The notes under the pieces: generated by a model
The model's input: the letters and a program-made list of their open reading frames with translations, nothing else
Database searches by the model: none
Told to the model about the DNA's origin: nothing
Translations under genes and position numbers: made by a program
Source of the DNA: Maribacter arenosus
GTDB taxonomy: Bacteria; Bacteroidota; Bacteroidia; Flavobacteriales; Flavobacteriaceae
DNA length: 64,000 nucleotides
Assembly: GCF_014610845.1 (NCBI RefSeq)
Contig: NZ_JABTCG010000007.1
Location: forward strand, 45,997 to 109,996
Direction of reading: 5' to 3'
Shown: one piece after another, positions 45,701 through 56,289 of the stretch
Layout of the letters: the number at the start of each line of letters is the position of its first letter
Position numbering within the stretch: position 1 is the stretch's first letter

Positions 45701-47055
45701 GTGAAGGCAAAGCAATGGATATTGTAATTTCCAGAACCTCCGAAATTAAAATAGTTGATTCCAAAACCGGTATAACACTAAGTACGAATAATATTCCGTA
45801 CGGGTCGCAATTGTTTATAAAGAACGGTGCCAAAGTAAAGAGTAATGAGGTCATTTGTCAGTGGGATCCCTATAATGGTGTCATTGTATCAGAATTCCCA
45901 GGTAAAATTGCTTATGAAAACATTGAGCAAGGTGTTACCTATCAGGTAGAGATCGATGAGCAGACAGGATTCCAAGAAAAAGTGATTTCCGAATCAAGGA
46001 ACAAGAAGCTTATTCCTACATTGTTGATTATGAACAATAAAGACGAAGTTTTGCGTTCTTATAACCTGCCAGTTGGTTCACACCTGATGGTAGATGACGG
46101 TGACAAGATCAAGGAAGGTAAGATCTTGGTCAAGATACCTCGTAAATCTGCTAAGGCAGGAGATATTACAGGAGGTCTTCCGAGGGTAACCGAGTTGTTC
46201 GAAGCCAGAAACCCATCTAATCCGGCCGTTGTGTCCGAAATAGACGGTGTTGTTTCATTTGGTAAGATCAAACGAGGTAACCGAGAAATCATTATCGAGT
46301 CCAAGCTGGGCGAGGTCAAAAAGTATTTGGTGAAGCTGTCGAATCAGATTTTGGTACAAGAAAATGATTATGTGCGAGCCGGTATGCCTCTATCCGATGG
46401 ATCAATCACACCAGAGGATATTCTCGCGATAAAAGGACCTTCTGCCGTACAACAGTATTTGGTTAATGAGGTACAAGAGGTATATCGATTACAAGGAGTG
46501 AAGATCAACGATAAGCATTTTGAGGTTGTAGTACGTCAAATGATGCGAAAAGTTCGAATTGAAGATCCGGGAGATACTATTTTCTTGGAAAATCAATTAG
46601 TACATAAATCCGACTTTATCGTTGAAAACGATGAGATTTTTGGTAAAAAGGTCGTTGTTGAAGCTGGGGAGTCTGAAAATCTTAGGGCTGGTCAAATAAT
46701 TACGGCGCGTGAGCTAAGAGACGAGAATTCAATTCTAAAAAGAGCGGATAAATCGTTAGTCGAAGCAAGGGATGCCGTAGCGGCAACTGCAACGCCTATC
46801 TTACAAGGGATCACGAGAGCATCGTTACAGACTAAATCCTTTATTTCTGCAGCATCATTCCAAGAAACGACCAAAGTATTGAACGAAGCCGCTGTAAGTG
46901 GTAAAGTGGATACGCTAGAAGGATTGAAGGAAAATGTGATTGTGGGTCATAAAATACCTGCAGGAACAGGTATGAGGGATTATGAAAGTATCATAGTTGG
47001 TTCCAAAGAAGAGTATGATGAGATCATGGCTCGTAAGGAAGCATTGAAATTTTAA
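42757..47055 (+). CDS. rpoC: RNA polymerase beta' subunit
   Basis: It has 1,432 residues. The N-terminal zinc site is [20 protein letters not shown], the catalytic Mg site is NADFDGDQM, the bridge/trigger region follows SLGDIIIPP to [23 protein letters not shown], and the second zinc site is [16 protein letters not shown]. It lies 40 bases after rpoB. No inteins or large lineage inserts were noticed beyond the usual Bacteroidota length. Confidence 0.98.
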   Translation: MARIHDNTPQKRFNKISIGLASPEAILAESRGEVLKPETINYRTHKPERDGLFCERIFGPVKDYECACGKYKRIRYRGIVCDRCGVEVTEKKVRRDRVGHINLVVPVAHIWYFRSLPNKIGYLLGLPSKKLDMIIYYERYVVIQPGIAKGPEGEEVNKMDFLTEEEYLNILESIPQENQYLEDSDPNKFIAKMGAECLIDLLARIDLKELSYELRHKANTETSKQRKTEALKRLQVVEALRESQDNRDNRPEWMIMKVIPVIPPELRPLVPLDGGRFATSDLNDLYRRVIIRNNRLKRLVEIKAPEVILRNEKRMLQEAVDSLFDNTRKASAVKTESNRPLKSLSDSLKGKQGRFRQNLLGKRVDYSARSVIVVGPELKLFECGLPKDMAAELYKPFVIRKLIERGIVKTVKSAKKIIDKKEPVVWDILENVLKGHPVLLNRAPTLHRLGIQAFQPKLIEGKAIRLHPLVCTAFNADFDGDQMAVHLPLGPEAILESQLLMLASHNILNPANGSPITVPSQDMVLGLYYMTKERKSTPEVPVIGEGLTFYSYEEVEIAFNEGKVNLNAGIKVRAKDFNEEGELVNQIIPTTVGRVLFNMEVPEQAGYINDVLNKKSLRDIIGKILAVTDVPTTADFLDKIKTMGYEFAFKGGLSFSLGDIIIPPEKQSMIDEANVQVDGIMANYNMGLITNNERYNQVIDVWTSTNAMLTELAMKRIREDQQGFNSVYMMLDSGARGSKEQIRQLTGMRGLMAKPKKSTAGGGEIIENPILSNFKEGLSILEYFISTHGARKGLADTALKTADAGYLTRRLVDVSQDVIVNTEDCETLRGIAVESLKKNEEIVETLGERILGRVSLHDVHNPLTDELLVTAGQQIMEADVKKIEASPIEKVEVRSALTCEAEKGICAKCYGRNLSTNKMVQRGEAVGVVAAQSIGEPGTQLTLRTFHVGGIAGNISEENKLTAKFDGIAEIEDLRTVKSEDGEGKAMDIVISRTSEIKIVDSKTGITLSTNNIPYGSQLFIKNGAKVKSNEVICQWDPYNGVIVSEFPGKIAYENIEQGVTYQVEIDEQTGFQEKVISESRNKKLIPTLLIMNNKDEVLRSYNLPVGSHLMVDDGDKIKEGKILVKIPRKSAKAGDITGGLPRVTELFEARNPSNPAVVSEIDGVVSFGKIKRGNREIIIESKLGEVKKYLVKLSNQILVQENDYVRAGMPLSDGSITPEDILAIKGPSAVQQYLVNEVQEVYRLQGVKINDKHFEVVVRQMMRKVRIEDPGDTIFLENQLVHKSDFIVENDEIFGKKVVVEAGESENLRAGQIITARELRDENSILKRADKSLVEARDAVAATATPILQGITRASLQTKSFISAASFQETTKVLNEAAVSGKVDTLEGLKENVIVGHKIPAGTGMRDYESIIVGSKEEYDEIMARKEALKF

Positions 47056-47064
47056 TCGTAACCT

Positions 47065-47376
47065 ATGAGTGATAAGGAGAAAAAACAAAAGCAGATTAAT
47101 ATTGAGTTAGACGAAAAAACGGCTGAAGGCACATATGCCAATTTAGCCATTATTAATCATTCGGTTTCTGAATTTGTAGTTGACTTTATCAGTTTAATGC
47201 CTGGGGCTCCAAAAGCCAAAGTCAAAAGTAGAATTGTATTGACGCCACAACATGCCAAGAAATTTTTAAAGGCATTGAGTGATAACGTTAGTCGATTTGA
47301 AAAAGCCCATGGCACGATCAAGGATTATGAACAACCTCCAGTACCCATTAATTTTGGACCTACAGGAGAGGCTTAA
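47065..47376 (+). CDS. DUF3467 family protein
   Basis: This 103-residue protein, KKQKQINIELDEKTAEGTYANLAIINHSVSEFVVDFISLMPGAPKAKVKSRIVLTPQHAKKFLKALSDNV, matches the DUF3467 pattern: a small beta sandwich with an amphipathic helix. It starts nine bases after rpoC and is followed by a terminator, so it is the last gene of the rpoBC transcript. Function is unknown; location suggests a link with RNA polymerase, but that is inference from synteny. Confidence 0.88.
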   Translation: MSDKEKKQKQINIELDEKTAEGTYANLAIINHSVSEFVVDFISLMPGAPKAKVKSRIVLTPQHAKKFLKALSDNVSRFEKAHGTIKDYEQPPVPINFGPTGEA

Positions 47377-47381
47377 AAATA

Positions 47382-47417
47382 CAAACCCTTTGCGACCAGC
47401 AAAGGGTTTGGTGTTTT
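47382..47417. terminator. terminator at the end of the rpoBC operon (bidirectional)
   Basis: CAAACCCTTTGC and GCAAAGGGTTTG form a perfect 12-base stem with a five-base loop, followed by GTGTTTT on the plus strand and TATTTTTAAG on the minus strand. It can serve both DUF3467 and the convergent prfC gene. Confidence 0.85.
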
Positions 47418-47486
47418 AAAGAGTATAAGGTTTGTCCGTAAATGACCAGTTATAATACGTTTTTTCCTTACCGCTTCATCATCTTC

Positions 47487-49073
47487 TTAAAACTCAGAAG
47501 TAAAATGCAGTTTTACCGAAGGATATTTTTGTTGGGTCATTTGTAACGAGAATTGGGAATCGGCCAAGAATACCAATTGTTTTTGTTTGTCTTTGGCCAA
47601 GAATTTTTGCTTTACCCTTTTGAATTCTTTAAATTCCTCGTTTTTGGGGTCTTTCGCTTCTACCCAGCACGCTTTATAGACAGGAAAGTTTTCATAAGAA
47701 CATTTAGCCCCGTATTCGTGTTCCAAACGATACTGGATAACTTCGAACTGCAATGCCCCTACAGTACCGATAACCTTTCGCCCGTTCAGTTCCAAAGTGA
47801 ATAATTGGGCAACCCCCTCATCCATAAGTTGGTCTATTCCCTTACCCAATTGTTTCGATTTCATCGGGTCAGCATTGTTGATATAACGAAAATGCTCTGG
47901 GGAAAAACTAGGGATCCCTTTATAATGCAAAATTTCCCCTTCGGTCAGCGTATCCCCGATCTTAAAATTCCCTGTGTCATGTAAACCCACAATATCCCCT
48001 GGGTAAGAAATATCGACGATTTCTTTCTTTTCGGCAAAGAAAGCATTAGGGCTTGAGAATTTCAACTTCTTACCTTGACGTACGTGCAGATAAGGTTTGT
48101 TGCGTTCAAAGGTGCCCGATACTATTTTAACAAAGGCGAGCCGGTCACGGTGCTTGGGGTCCATATTGGCATGTATTTTGAAAACGAATCCCGAAAGTTC
48201 TTTTTCATTGGGATGTACCAGCCGTTCCTCAGCCATCTTTGGCCTAGGTGAGGGGGCTATTTGGATGAAACAATCTAGTAATTCGCGAACGCCGAAATTG
48301 TTAAGGGCAGACCCAAAAAATACAGGCTGCTGTTCCCCTTTCAAATAACTTTCTTTATGAAATGGGGAATAGACACCATGCACCAGTTCAAGGTTATCCC
48401 TTAATTGTTGTGCGGCTTTTTCGCCAATAATGGTTTCCAATTCAGGATTTTCGATATCATCGAATGCAATAGTATCTTCAATGTTTTTTTTGCTATCCCC
48501 ACTGAAAAGGTTAATATTCTTTTCATATATGTTATAGATACCTTTAAAATCATACCCCATTCCGATAGGGAAACTCAGCGGTGTTACCGATAAGCCCAAT
48601 TTCTGTTCTAAATCATCCAACAAGTCAAAAGCATCTTTTCCTTCCCTATCTAGCTTATTGATAAACACGATCATAGGAATATTTCGCATTCGACAAACCT
48701 CGACCAGCTTTACCGTTTGCTCCTCCACCCCTTTAGCGACATCAACGACGACAATGACACTATCAACGGCGGTGAGGGTCCTAAAAGTGTCCTCTGCAAA
48801 ATCCTTGTGTCCGGGAGTATCCAGGATATTTATTTTTTTATCCTTGTACATAAAGGCCAAAACAGAGGTCGCCACCGATATTCCCCTTTGACGCTCAATC
48901 TCCATAAAGTCACTCGTTGCTGTTTTTTTAATTTTATTGTTTTTTACAGCACCTGCCTCTTGGATTGCACCTCCAAAAAGTAATAATTTTTCCGTAAGCG
49001 TTGTTTTTCCTGCATCCGGATGTGATATAATCCCAAAGGTACGTCGTCGCTCTATCTCATTCTTAAACCCCAT
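47487..49073 (-). CDS. prfC: peptide chain release factor 3
   Basis: This GTPase recycles RF1/RF2 after termination. It has 528 residues. G motifs: SHPDAGKTTLTEKLL, ERQRGISVATSV, DTPGHKDFAEDTFRTL, INKLDREGKD. The RF3-specific C-terminal domain contains VGTVGALQFEVIQYRLEHEYGAKC. Length and motifs separate it from EF-G. It stands alone, convergent with the rpoBC operon. Confidence 0.96.
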   Translation of the reverse strand: MGFKNEIERRRTFGIISHPDAGKTTLTEKLLLFGGAIQEAGAVKNNKIKKTATSDFMEIERQRGISVATSVLAFMYKDKKINILDTPGHKDFAEDTFRTLTAVDSVIVVVDVAKGVEEQTVKLVEVCRMRNIPMIVFINKLDREGKDAFDLLDDLEQKLGLSVTPLSFPIGMGYDFKGIYNIYEKNINLFSGDSKKNIEDTIAFDDIENPELETIIGEKAAQQLRDNLELVHGVYSPFHKESYLKGEQQPVFFGSALNNFGVRELLDCFIQIAPSPRPKMAEERLVHPNEKELSGFVFKIHANMDPKHRDRLAFVKIVSGTFERNKPYLHVRQGKKLKFSSPNAFFAEKKEIVDISYPGDIVGLHDTGNFKIGDTLTEGEILHYKGIPSFSPEHFRYINNADPMKSKQLGKGIDQLMDEGVAQLFTLELNGRKVIGTVGALQFEVIQYRLEHEYGAKCSYENFPVYKACWVEAKDPKNEEFKEFKRVKQKFLAKDKQKQLVFLADSQFSLQMTQQKYPSVKLHFTSEF

Positions 49074-49476
49074 TCACTAATTTTCGGCAAAAATAATGGA
49101 AAATATAGGATTTTGCTCCTTTTGGAAGCTTCTTTTCAGTATTAAAAGAACCCTGTGGTATTTTGATTGTAACTCTTGGATATGGTATAATTCAAACGAA
49201 CTTCCCATGCAGTACAAATGCAAGGATGGGAGGATTATTTAATTATGGAATACAATGTAAAATGTTGATTATCATCGATAAGCAGATTGAAGATTTTCCT
49301 TACCCTGCACTTCGTCGATGAATTCCGTTGTTAACAGAAATTTGGTATTAATGTTTTTCATTCTATTTGTACATCGAAAATTTAAATATATCTTGCATTA
49401 CTTATTCTAGAAGCCCCACTTCTTGCATAACTTCCTATTTTTGACCTTGGTATTTGGTAAATAATTGCTGATACTT
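49074..49476 (+). other. 403-base intergenic region upstream of the giant adhesin
   Basis: No gene seen. The stretch is AT-rich, has no convincing TAnnTTTG element, and contains two imperfect direct repeats, CTTGCATTACTTATTCT and CTTGCATAACTTCCTATT, 80-100 bases before the adhesin ATG. The prfC and adhesin promoters must both lie here. Confidence 0.5.
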
Positions 49477-52400
49477 ATGGAAAATTTTACATATCCCAAA
49501 TTCAGGTTACTCTTTACTGTATCTCTGAGATTTTTGCTGGTTTTTAGTTTGCTTGTTATTGGCTTAAACCCTACCTACGCCAGTACAAACAGTATTGTTA
49601 TCCCAATGACAGGTGGCGATTTGGATGAAGACGGGGTTCCAGACGATGTTGATATCGACGATGATGGTGATGGAATTATAGACGCCATAGAAGATAAGAA
49701 TTTAGATGGGGATAATGACCCGTCGACAAATCCAACGGACACCGATCAGGATGGAATACCTGATTATCGTGATAAGGATTCTGATGATGATGGTATATTG
49801 GATAATGTGGAGGCCCAAACTACTTTGGGTTTTATCGAAGCATGTGGAATTGATAGTGATGGCAATGGTTTGGATGACCATTATGAAGAAACTCCTGGAA
49901 GTTGTGGTGGATTGATTCCAATTGATACTGATGGTGATCATATTCCTGATTATGTCGATATTGATTCGGACAATGATGGTATTTTGGATAATGTCGAGGC
50001 TCAGACCACCTCAGGATTTATTCCTCCTTCTGGAGAAGACGGAAATCATAATGGTTTAGACGATGAATATGAACCCGCATGTCTTTGTGAGGGCTTGACG
50101 CCATTAGATACGGATACCGATGGAGTTCCTGATTTTAGGGATTTGGATTCTGATAACGATGGTATTTTGGATAATTTGGAAGCGCAAACCACTGAAGCAT
50201 TTCAGGAACCATGTGGAATGGATAGCGATGGCAATGGTCTTGATGACCATTACGAAAATACCCCTGGATCGGGTGAGGGACTAACACCAATAAATTCCGA
50301 TACCGATGAATATCCCAATTTTAGGGACATCGACTCGGACAACGACGGCATCCCGGACAATGTGGAGGCCCAGACGACTTCGGGCTATGTGGCGCCCAAC
50401 AACGATGACGCTGCCACGTATGCCTCCAACGACGGTGTTAACTCGGCCTATCCCGATGGGCTGGTGCCCGTGAACACTGACGGCACCGATGAGGTGGACT
50501 ATCTTGACACGGATACGGACAACGACCTGGTGGCGGACAACAACGAGGGGAACGACTTCAACTTCGACGGCATCCCCGACCAGACCTATACGGGCACGGA
50601 CAGTGACGGGGACGGCCTGGACGATGGCTATGAGGGCTCTGATGTGAACGACGGCTTCGATGTGAACGACGAGATCGACGACCCTGCGAACGACTTACCG
50701 GATACCGACGGTACGGAGGACGTGAACTATAGGGACCTTGACGATGACGGGGACGGCATCGACACCCCCGACGAGGACGCCGACAACGATGGTGACCCCA
50801 CCGACGACGATACCGATGGCGACGGCACACCGGATTACCTGGACCCGACCGATGATGGCACGGACACCGATGGTGACGGTGTACCTGACAGCACGGACCT
50901 TGACGATGACAACGATGGTATTTTGGATTCCACCGAGGATCCCAACCTTGATGGGGACAATGACCCATTGACCGATCCATTGGACAGTGACGGGGATGGA
51001 TACCCGAACCATTTGGACATCGACTCGGACAACGACGGCATCCCGGACAATGTGGAGGCCCAGACGACTTCGGGCTATGTGGCGCCCAACAACGATGACG
51101 CTGCCACGTATGCCTCCAACGACGGTGTTAACTCGGCCTATCCCGATGGGCTGGTGCCCGTGAACACTGACGGCACCGATGAGGTGGACTATCTTGACAC
51201 GGATACGGACAACGACCTGGTGGCGGACAACAACGAGGGGAACGACTTCAACTTCGATGGCATCCCCGACCAGACCTATACGGGCACTGACAGTGACGGG
51301 GACGGCCTGGACGATGGCTATGAGGGCTCTGATGTGAACGACGGCTTCGATGTGAACGATGAGATAGATGATCCCGCCAATGACCTTCCCGACACGGACG
51401 GTACGGAGGACGTGAACTATAGGGACCTTGACGATGACGGGGACGGCATCGACACCCCCGACGAGGACGCCGACAACGATGGCGACCCCACCGACGACGA
51501 TACCGATGGCGACGGCACACCAGATTACCTGGACCCGACCGATGATGGCACGGACACCGATGGTGACGGGGTACCTGACAGCACGGACCTTGACGATGAC
51601 AACGATGGTATTTTGGATGCCACCGAGGATCCCAACCTTGATGGGGACAATGACCCATTGACCGATCCATTGGACAGTGACGGGGATGGATACCCGAACC
51701 ATTTGGACATCGACTCGGACAACGATGGCATCCCTGACAATGTGGAGGCCCAGACCACTGCCGGTTATGTGGCGCCCAACAACGATGACGCTGCCACTTA
51801 TGCCTCCAACGACGGTGTTAACTCGGCCTATCCCGATGGGCTGGTGCCCGTGAACACTGACGGCACGGACGAGTTGGACTATCTTGATACGGATACGGAC
51901 AACGACCTGGTGGCGGACAACAACGAGGGGAACGACTTCAACTTCGATGGCATCCCCGACCAGACCTATACGGGCACTGACAGTGACGGGGACGGCCTGG
52001 ACGATGGCTATGAGGGCTCTGATGTGAACGACGGCTTCGATGTGAACGATGAGATAGATGATCCCGCCAATGACCTTCCCGACACGGACGGTACGGAGGA
52101 CGTGAACTATAGGGACCTTGACGATGACGGGGACGGCATCGACACCCCCGATGAGGACGCCGACAACGATGGCGACCCCACCGACGACGATACCGATGGC
52201 GACGGCACGCCCGATTACCTTGATCCAACAGTCGGTAATGCTAATATTACGGTATTGAAAGTGGACGAATTTTTTGACGAGAATGGTGATGGCCTAGCAC
52301 AGGTTGGAGAGGCGATTGACTTTACATTTACGGTAACGAATACTGGTACTGTAGCTGTAGGAAATATTACCATTACCGATCCACTGGTAGAAGTGTTAGG

Positions 52401-55314
52401 AGGTCCTTTGGAAATCTTAGAGCCAGGAGCAGTGGATGATACGACTTTTAGGGCAACATATATTATTACCCAAGCGGATATTGATAATGGTAGTTTTAGC
52501 AATTCTGCAACGGTAAGCGGAAATATTCCTGATGTTGGTACAATAAGCAGTCTTTCAGACGATCCAGATGACCCTACCAATAGGGATATTGATGGCGATG
52601 GTAACCCTGACGATCCAACTGTTACCGTATTCCCTGCTGATACAAAAATAGATGCCGTTGACGACACGGCCTCCACCGATGAGGATACCCCTGTAACAGT
52701 CGATATTCTGGCGAACGATACGGGTATTCCTGACAATGGAACCTTGACCGTGACAGATCCTACAAACGGTACCCTTGTGATCAATGACAGCGGCACACCC
52801 GAAGACCCAAGCGATGATACGGTAACCTATACCCCTGATACAGGCTTCAATGGTACGGACACTTTCGAATATACCGTCTGTGATGCGATGGATAATTGTG
52901 ATACAGCAACTGTTACCGTAACAGTTGGGACACCACCAATGTTGGACGCGGTTGACGACACGGCCTCCACCGATGAGGACACGCCTGTCACAGTCGATAT
53001 TCTGGCGAACGATACGGGTATTCCTGACAATGGGAGCTTGACCGTGACGGATCCTACAAACGGTACGGTTGTGATCAATGATGGGGGTACGCCCGACGAC
53101 CCAAGCGATGATACGGTGACCTATACCCCTGATACAGGCTTCAATGGTACGGACACATTCGAATATACCGTTTGTGACGCGATGGATAATTGCGATACGG
53201 CCACAGTGACCGTAACGGTGGGCACACCACCGATGTTGGACGTTGTCGATGACACGGCCTCCACCGATGAGAATACCCCTGTCACAGTTGATATTCTGGC
53301 GAACGATACGGGTATTCCTGATAATGGGACATTGACCGTAACCGACCCTACAAACGGGACGATAGTGATCAATGACGGCGGCACACCCGACGACCCTAGC
53401 GATGATACGGTAACCTATACCCCTGATACAGGCTTCAATGGTACGGACACATTCGAATATACCGTCTGTGATGCGATGGATAATTGCGATACGGCCACAG
53501 TGACCGTAACGGTGGGCACACCACCGATGTTGGACGCAGTTGACGATACGGCCTCCACCGATGAGGATACCCCTGTAACAGTCGATATTCTGGCGAACGA
53601 TACGGGTATTCCTGACAATGGGACCTTGATCGTGACAGATCCTACAAACGGTACCCTTGTGATCAATGACAGCGGCACACCCGAAGACCCAAGCGATGAT
53701 ACGGTAACCTATACCCCTGATACAGGCTTCAATGGCACGGACACTTTCGAATATACCGTCTGTGATGCGATGGATAATTGTGATACAGCAACTGTTACCG
53801 TAACAGTTGGGACACCACCAATGTTGGACGCGGTTGACGACACGGCCTCCACCGATGAGGACACGCCTGTCACAGTCGATATTCTGGCGAACGATACGGG
53901 TATTCCTGACAATGGGACCTTGACCGTGACGGATCCAACAAACGGCACCCTTGTAATCAATGATGGGGGTACGCCCGACGACCCAAGCGACGATACGGTG
54001 ACCTATACCCCCAATACCGGTTATAACGGTACGGACACTTTCGAATATACGGTTTGTGATGCACAGGAAAATTGCGATACGGCCACAGTGACCGTAACGG
54101 TGGGCACACCACCAATGTTGGACGCAGTTGACGATACGGCCTCCACCGATGAGGATACCCCTGTAACAGTCGATATTCTGGCGAACGATACGGGTATTCC
54201 TGACAATGGGACCTTGACCGTGACGGATCCTATAAACGGAACGGTTTTGATCAATGACGGCGGCACGCCCGACGACCCAAGCGATGATACAGTGACCTAC
54301 ACTCCCGATACTGGTTTTAACGGTACGGACACGTTTGAGTATACCGTCTGTGACGCGATGGATAATTGCGATACGGCAACGGTGACCATAACGGTGGGCA
54401 CACCACCGATGTTGGACGCTGTTGACGATACGGCCTCCACCGATGAGGATACCCCAGTGGACATCGATATATTGGCAAACGATACTGGCGTACCGAATAT
54501 TGAGACATTAACAGTAACAGATGCTACAAACGGAACGGTTATGATCAATGATGGAGGCACACCTGATGATCCCAATGACGATACGGTGACCTATACCCCC
54601 GATACTGGTTTTAACGGTACGGACACATTTGAGTATACTATTTGCGATTCTATGGAAAATTGCGATACGGCAACGGTAACGGTAACAGTCGGCACCCCCT
54701 ATGCCATAATCGATGCTGTGGATGATGATTACAGCAGTATTTTTGTTGATGGTACAACTGGAGGTATTGTTCCTGATAGCAATATATTTAACAATGACAC
54801 CTTGGATGGGGATCCTTTAAATCCTGATGACGTTATCTTGACATCTACCCCAACAGACCAATTAACCATTAATCCTGATGGAACTATCGAGGTAACACCA
54901 GATACTAATGAAGGTACTTATACCATAGAATATTCCATCTGTGAAGTTGCGAATCCTTCAAATTGTGATACTGCCATTGTTACGGTTCTGGTTAGTATTG
55001 CTGAGGAAGAAGCTATATTGGTAAATCAAATGGTAACACCAAATGGGGATGGTAAGAATGACTTTTTATTCATAAAAGGGGTTCGAAATGCCAGGAACAA
55101 TTCCTTGAAGATTTTTAATAGATGGGGTGTTGCGGTATATGAAGGTAAAGATTATAACAACCAAAATAACGTATTCGATGGTAGGTCTAAAGGAAGGTCG
55201 ACGGTAAGTGCAGAGGACTATCTCCCAGCGGGCATATATTTTTATATCTTTGAATACCAAAAGAATAATAGTCAAAATACTACGGACAGCGGTTATATCT
55301 ATGTCAGTAAATAA
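49477..55314 (+). CDS. giant T9SS type-B repeat adhesin
   Basis: A 1,945-residue secreted protein. After a signal peptide ([20 protein letters not shown] and on, to about residue 36) come about 880 residues of calcium-binding thrombospondin type-3-like DxDxDG repeats, including two complete and one partial copy of a 230-residue unit. A DUF11-type domain ([19 protein letters not shown]) follows, then seven nearly identical 98-residue cadherin/Ig-like 'tandem-95' units ([20 protein letters not shown]...), one divergent eighth, and a C-terminal gliding-motility-type domain ([16 protein letters not shown]...IFNRWG...[11 protein letters not shown]). That last domain is the T9SS type-B sorting signal. 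The start is the ATG (MENFTY); a TTG lies four codons earlier. It heads an operon with PorP/SprF and OmpA partners and is probably a calcium-stiffened surface adhesin. Confidence 0.92.
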   Translation: MENFTYPKFRLLFTVSLRFLLVFSLLVIGLNPTYASTNSIVIPMTGGDLDEDGVPDDVDIDDDGDGIIDAIEDKNLDGDNDPSTNPTDTDQDGIPDYRDKDSDDDGILDNVEAQTTLGFIEACGIDSDGNGLDDHYEETPGSCGGLIPIDTDGDHIPDYVDIDSDNDGILDNVEAQTTSGFIPPSGEDGNHNGLDDEYEPACLCEGLTPLDTDTDGVPDFRDLDSDNDGILDNLEAQTTEAFQEPCGMDSDGNGLDDHYENTPGSGEGLTPINSDTDEYPNFRDIDSDNDGIPDNVEAQTTSGYVAPNNDDAATYASNDGVNSAYPDGLVPVNTDGTDEVDYLDTDTDNDLVADNNEGNDFNFDGIPDQTYTGTDSDGDGLDDGYEGSDVNDGFDVNDEIDDPANDLPDTDGTEDVNYRDLDDDGDGIDTPDEDADNDGDPTDDDTDGDGTPDYLDPTDDGTDTDGDGVPDSTDLDDDNDGILDSTEDPNLDGDNDPLTDPLDSDGDGYPNHLDIDSDNDGIPDNVEAQTTSGYVAPNNDDAATYASNDGVNSAYPDGLVPVNTDGTDEVDYLDTDTDNDLVADNNEGNDFNFDGIPDQTYTGTDSDGDGLDDGYEGSDVNDGFDVNDEIDDPANDLPDTDGTEDVNYRDLDDDGDGIDTPDEDADNDGDPTDDDTDGDGTPDYLDPTDDGTDTDGDGVPDSTDLDDDNDGILDATEDPNLDGDNDPLTDPLDSDGDGYPNHLDIDSDNDGIPDNVEAQTTAGYVAPNNDDAATYASNDGVNSAYPDGLVPVNTDGTDELDYLDTDTDNDLVADNNEGNDFNFDGIPDQTYTGTDSDGDGLDDGYEGSDVNDGFDVNDEIDDPANDLPDTDGTEDVNYRDLDDDGDGIDTPDEDADNDGDPTDDDTDGDGTPDYLDPTVGNANITVLKVDEFFDENGDGLAQVGEAIDFTFTVTNTGTVAVGNITITDPLVEVLGGPLEILEPGAVDDTTFRATYIITQADIDNGSFSNSATVSGNIPDVGTISSLSDDPDDPTNRDIDGDGNPDDPTVTVFPADTKIDAVDDTASTDEDTPVTVDILANDTGIPDNGTLTVTDPTNGTLVINDSGTPEDPSDDTVTYTPDTGFNGTDTFEYTVCDAMDNCDTATVTVTVGTPPMLDAVDDTASTDEDTPVTVDILANDTGIPDNGSLTVTDPTNGTVVINDGGTPDDPSDDTVTYTPDTGFNGTDTFEYTVCDAMDNCDTATVTVTVGTPPMLDVVDDTASTDENTPVTVDILANDTGIPDNGTLTVTDPTNGTIVINDGGTPDDPSDDTVTYTPDTGFNGTDTFEYTVCDAMDNCDTATVTVTVGTPPMLDAVDDTASTDEDTPVTVDILANDTGIPDNGTLIVTDPTNGTLVINDSGTPEDPSDDTVTYTPDTGFNGTDTFEYTVCDAMDNCDTATVTVTVGTPPMLDAVDDTASTDEDTPVTVDILANDTGIPDNGTLTVTDPTNGTLVINDGGTPDDPSDDTVTYTPNTGYNGTDTFEYTVCDAQENCDTATVTVTVGTPPMLDAVDDTASTDEDTPVTVDILANDTGIPDNGTLTVTDPINGTVLINDGGTPDDPSDDTVTYTPDTGFNGTDTFEYTVCDAMDNCDTATVTITVGTPPMLDAVDDTASTDEDTPVDIDILANDTGVPNIETLTVTDATNGTVMINDGGTPDDPNDDTVTYTPDTGFNGTDTFEYTICDSMENCDTATVTVTVGTPYAIIDAVDDDYSSIFVDGTTGGIVPDSNIFNNDTLDGDPLNPDDVILTSTPTDQLTINPDGTIEVTPDTNEGTYTIEYSICEVANPSNCDTAIVTVLVSIAEEEAILVNQMVTPNGDGKNDFLFIKGVRNARNNSLKIFNRWGVAVYEGKDYNNQNNVFDGRSKGRSTVSAEDYLPAGIYFYIFEYQKNNSQNTTDSGYIYVSK
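50326..52227 (+). repeat. 690-bp tandem repeats (two full, one partial copy)
   Basis: The phrase GACATCGACTCGGACAACGA recurs at 50326, 51016 and 51706 (the third copy has GATGG further on), an exact 690-base period (230 codons). Copies differ at only scattered bases; the third stops after about 520 bases. They are visibly richer in G and C than the surrounding genes. Confidence 0.95.
52651..54711 (+). repeat. seven 294-bp tandem repeats
   Basis: Units begin at 52651, 52945, 53239, 53533, 53827, 54121 and 54415, a strict 294-base period (98 codons). Each encodes one Ig/cadherin-like domain, [11 protein letters not shown](D/N)TPV to [10 protein letters not shown]. The first six are almost identical at DNA level; the seventh is more diverged. 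A poorly conserved eighth follows. Confidence 0.95.
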
Positions 55315-55329
55315 CACCTTATACTATTT

Positions 55330-56277
55330 ATGAACTTAAGAAATAGCATTATAGTATTGTTGACAATACTTTCTACCACGATTGTATCTGCCCAACAAGA
55401 TGCCCAGTATACACAGTATATGTATAATACCATGAGTGTTAATCCGGCATATGCGGGTTCAAGGGGTCAATTAAGTGTAGCGGCATTATACCGTTCCCAA
55501 TGGGTTGGTTTGGATGGTGCACCTACCTCACAAACCTTAAACCTTCACTCCCCAATAAGAAACAGTAAGTTGGGTTATGGTATTTCAATTGTTAATGATG
55601 AAATAGGAAATGGCGTGGTCCAGGAAACTTATTTTGACGCCGTACTTTCTTATACCGTAGATGTTTCCAGGGAGGGCAAACTTTCATTCGGCCTAAAAGC
55701 TGGGGGAAATTTACTTAACCTCGATTTTCAAGGCCTACGTAATTTTGATGTAGAACCTGTGAATCAGGATAATATTGAGAATAAGTTTTCGCCTAACGTC
55801 GGTGTTGGGGTATATTACCATACAAATTCTTTCTATGCGGGTCTTTCCGCTCCAAATTTGTTGGAAACAAACCATTTTGATAATAGTCAACAAGATTCGA
55901 ACGATGTTCAGTTTTTATCGAAAGAACGCATTAATTTCTATTTTATAACAGGTTATGTTCTTGATTTGAACGGGAACCTGAAATTCAAGCCTGCAATATT
56001 GACCAAGGTAGTGGGAGGAGCCCCTCTACAAGTAGATCTATCCGCAAGTTTTTTGTTTAACGAGAAGTTTTCTTTCGGTGCGGCTTATAGATGGGACGCC
56101 GCAGTGAGCGCAATGGCAGGTTTTCAGATCTCGGAACAATTGATGTTAGGATTGGCTTATGATAGGGAAACAACAGATTTAGGAGGTACTCAGTTCAATG
56201 ACGGGTCGTTCGAGGTTTTTTTAAGGTATGAATTGGTTAAAGCCTTCCGAAACCTTGTTTCACCTAGATTCTTCTAA
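55330..56277 (+). CDS. PorP/SprF family type IX secretion partner
   Basis: The 315-residue outer-membrane protein has a signal peptide ending SAQQD. The mature start QYTQYMYNTMSVNPAYAGSRG is the PorP/SprF hallmark, followed by beta-barrel strands (LSVAALYRSQWVGLDGAPTSQTLNLHSP; GVGVYYHTNSFYAGLSAPNLL) and a C-terminal strand ending in Phe (LVSPRFF), as in outer-membrane barrels. In Flavobacterium johnsoniae SprF is needed to secrete the adhesin SprB. Here it directly follows the adhesin by 15 bases, so it is probably its dedicated partner. Confidence 0.93.
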   Translation: MNLRNSIIVLLTILSTTIVSAQQDAQYTQYMYNTMSVNPAYAGSRGQLSVAALYRSQWVGLDGAPTSQTLNLHSPIRNSKLGYGISIVNDEIGNGVVQETYFDAVLSYTVDVSREGKLSFGLKAGGNLLNLDFQGLRNFDVEPVNQDNIENKFSPNVGVGVYYHTNSFYAGLSAPNLLETNHFDNSQQDSNDVQFLSKERINFYFITGYVLDLNGNLKFKPAILTKVVGGAPLQVDLSASFLFNEKFSFGAAYRWDAAVSAMAGFQISEQLMLGLAYDRETTDLGGTQFNDGSFEVFLRYELVKAFRNLVSPRFF

Positions 56278-56289
56278 AAGCAATTAAAG

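Noticed and set aside
50695..51702. 335-codon open frame on the minus strand inside the giant adhesin
   Set aside because: It is the antisense shadow of the repeated DxDxDG codons; low-complexity valine/isoleucine-rich translation repeats with the same 690-base period and has no domain.
52651..54711. Regular repeats that could suggest a CRISPR array
   Set aside because: The 294-base units are in-frame coding repeats with no unique spacers and no cas genes nearby.
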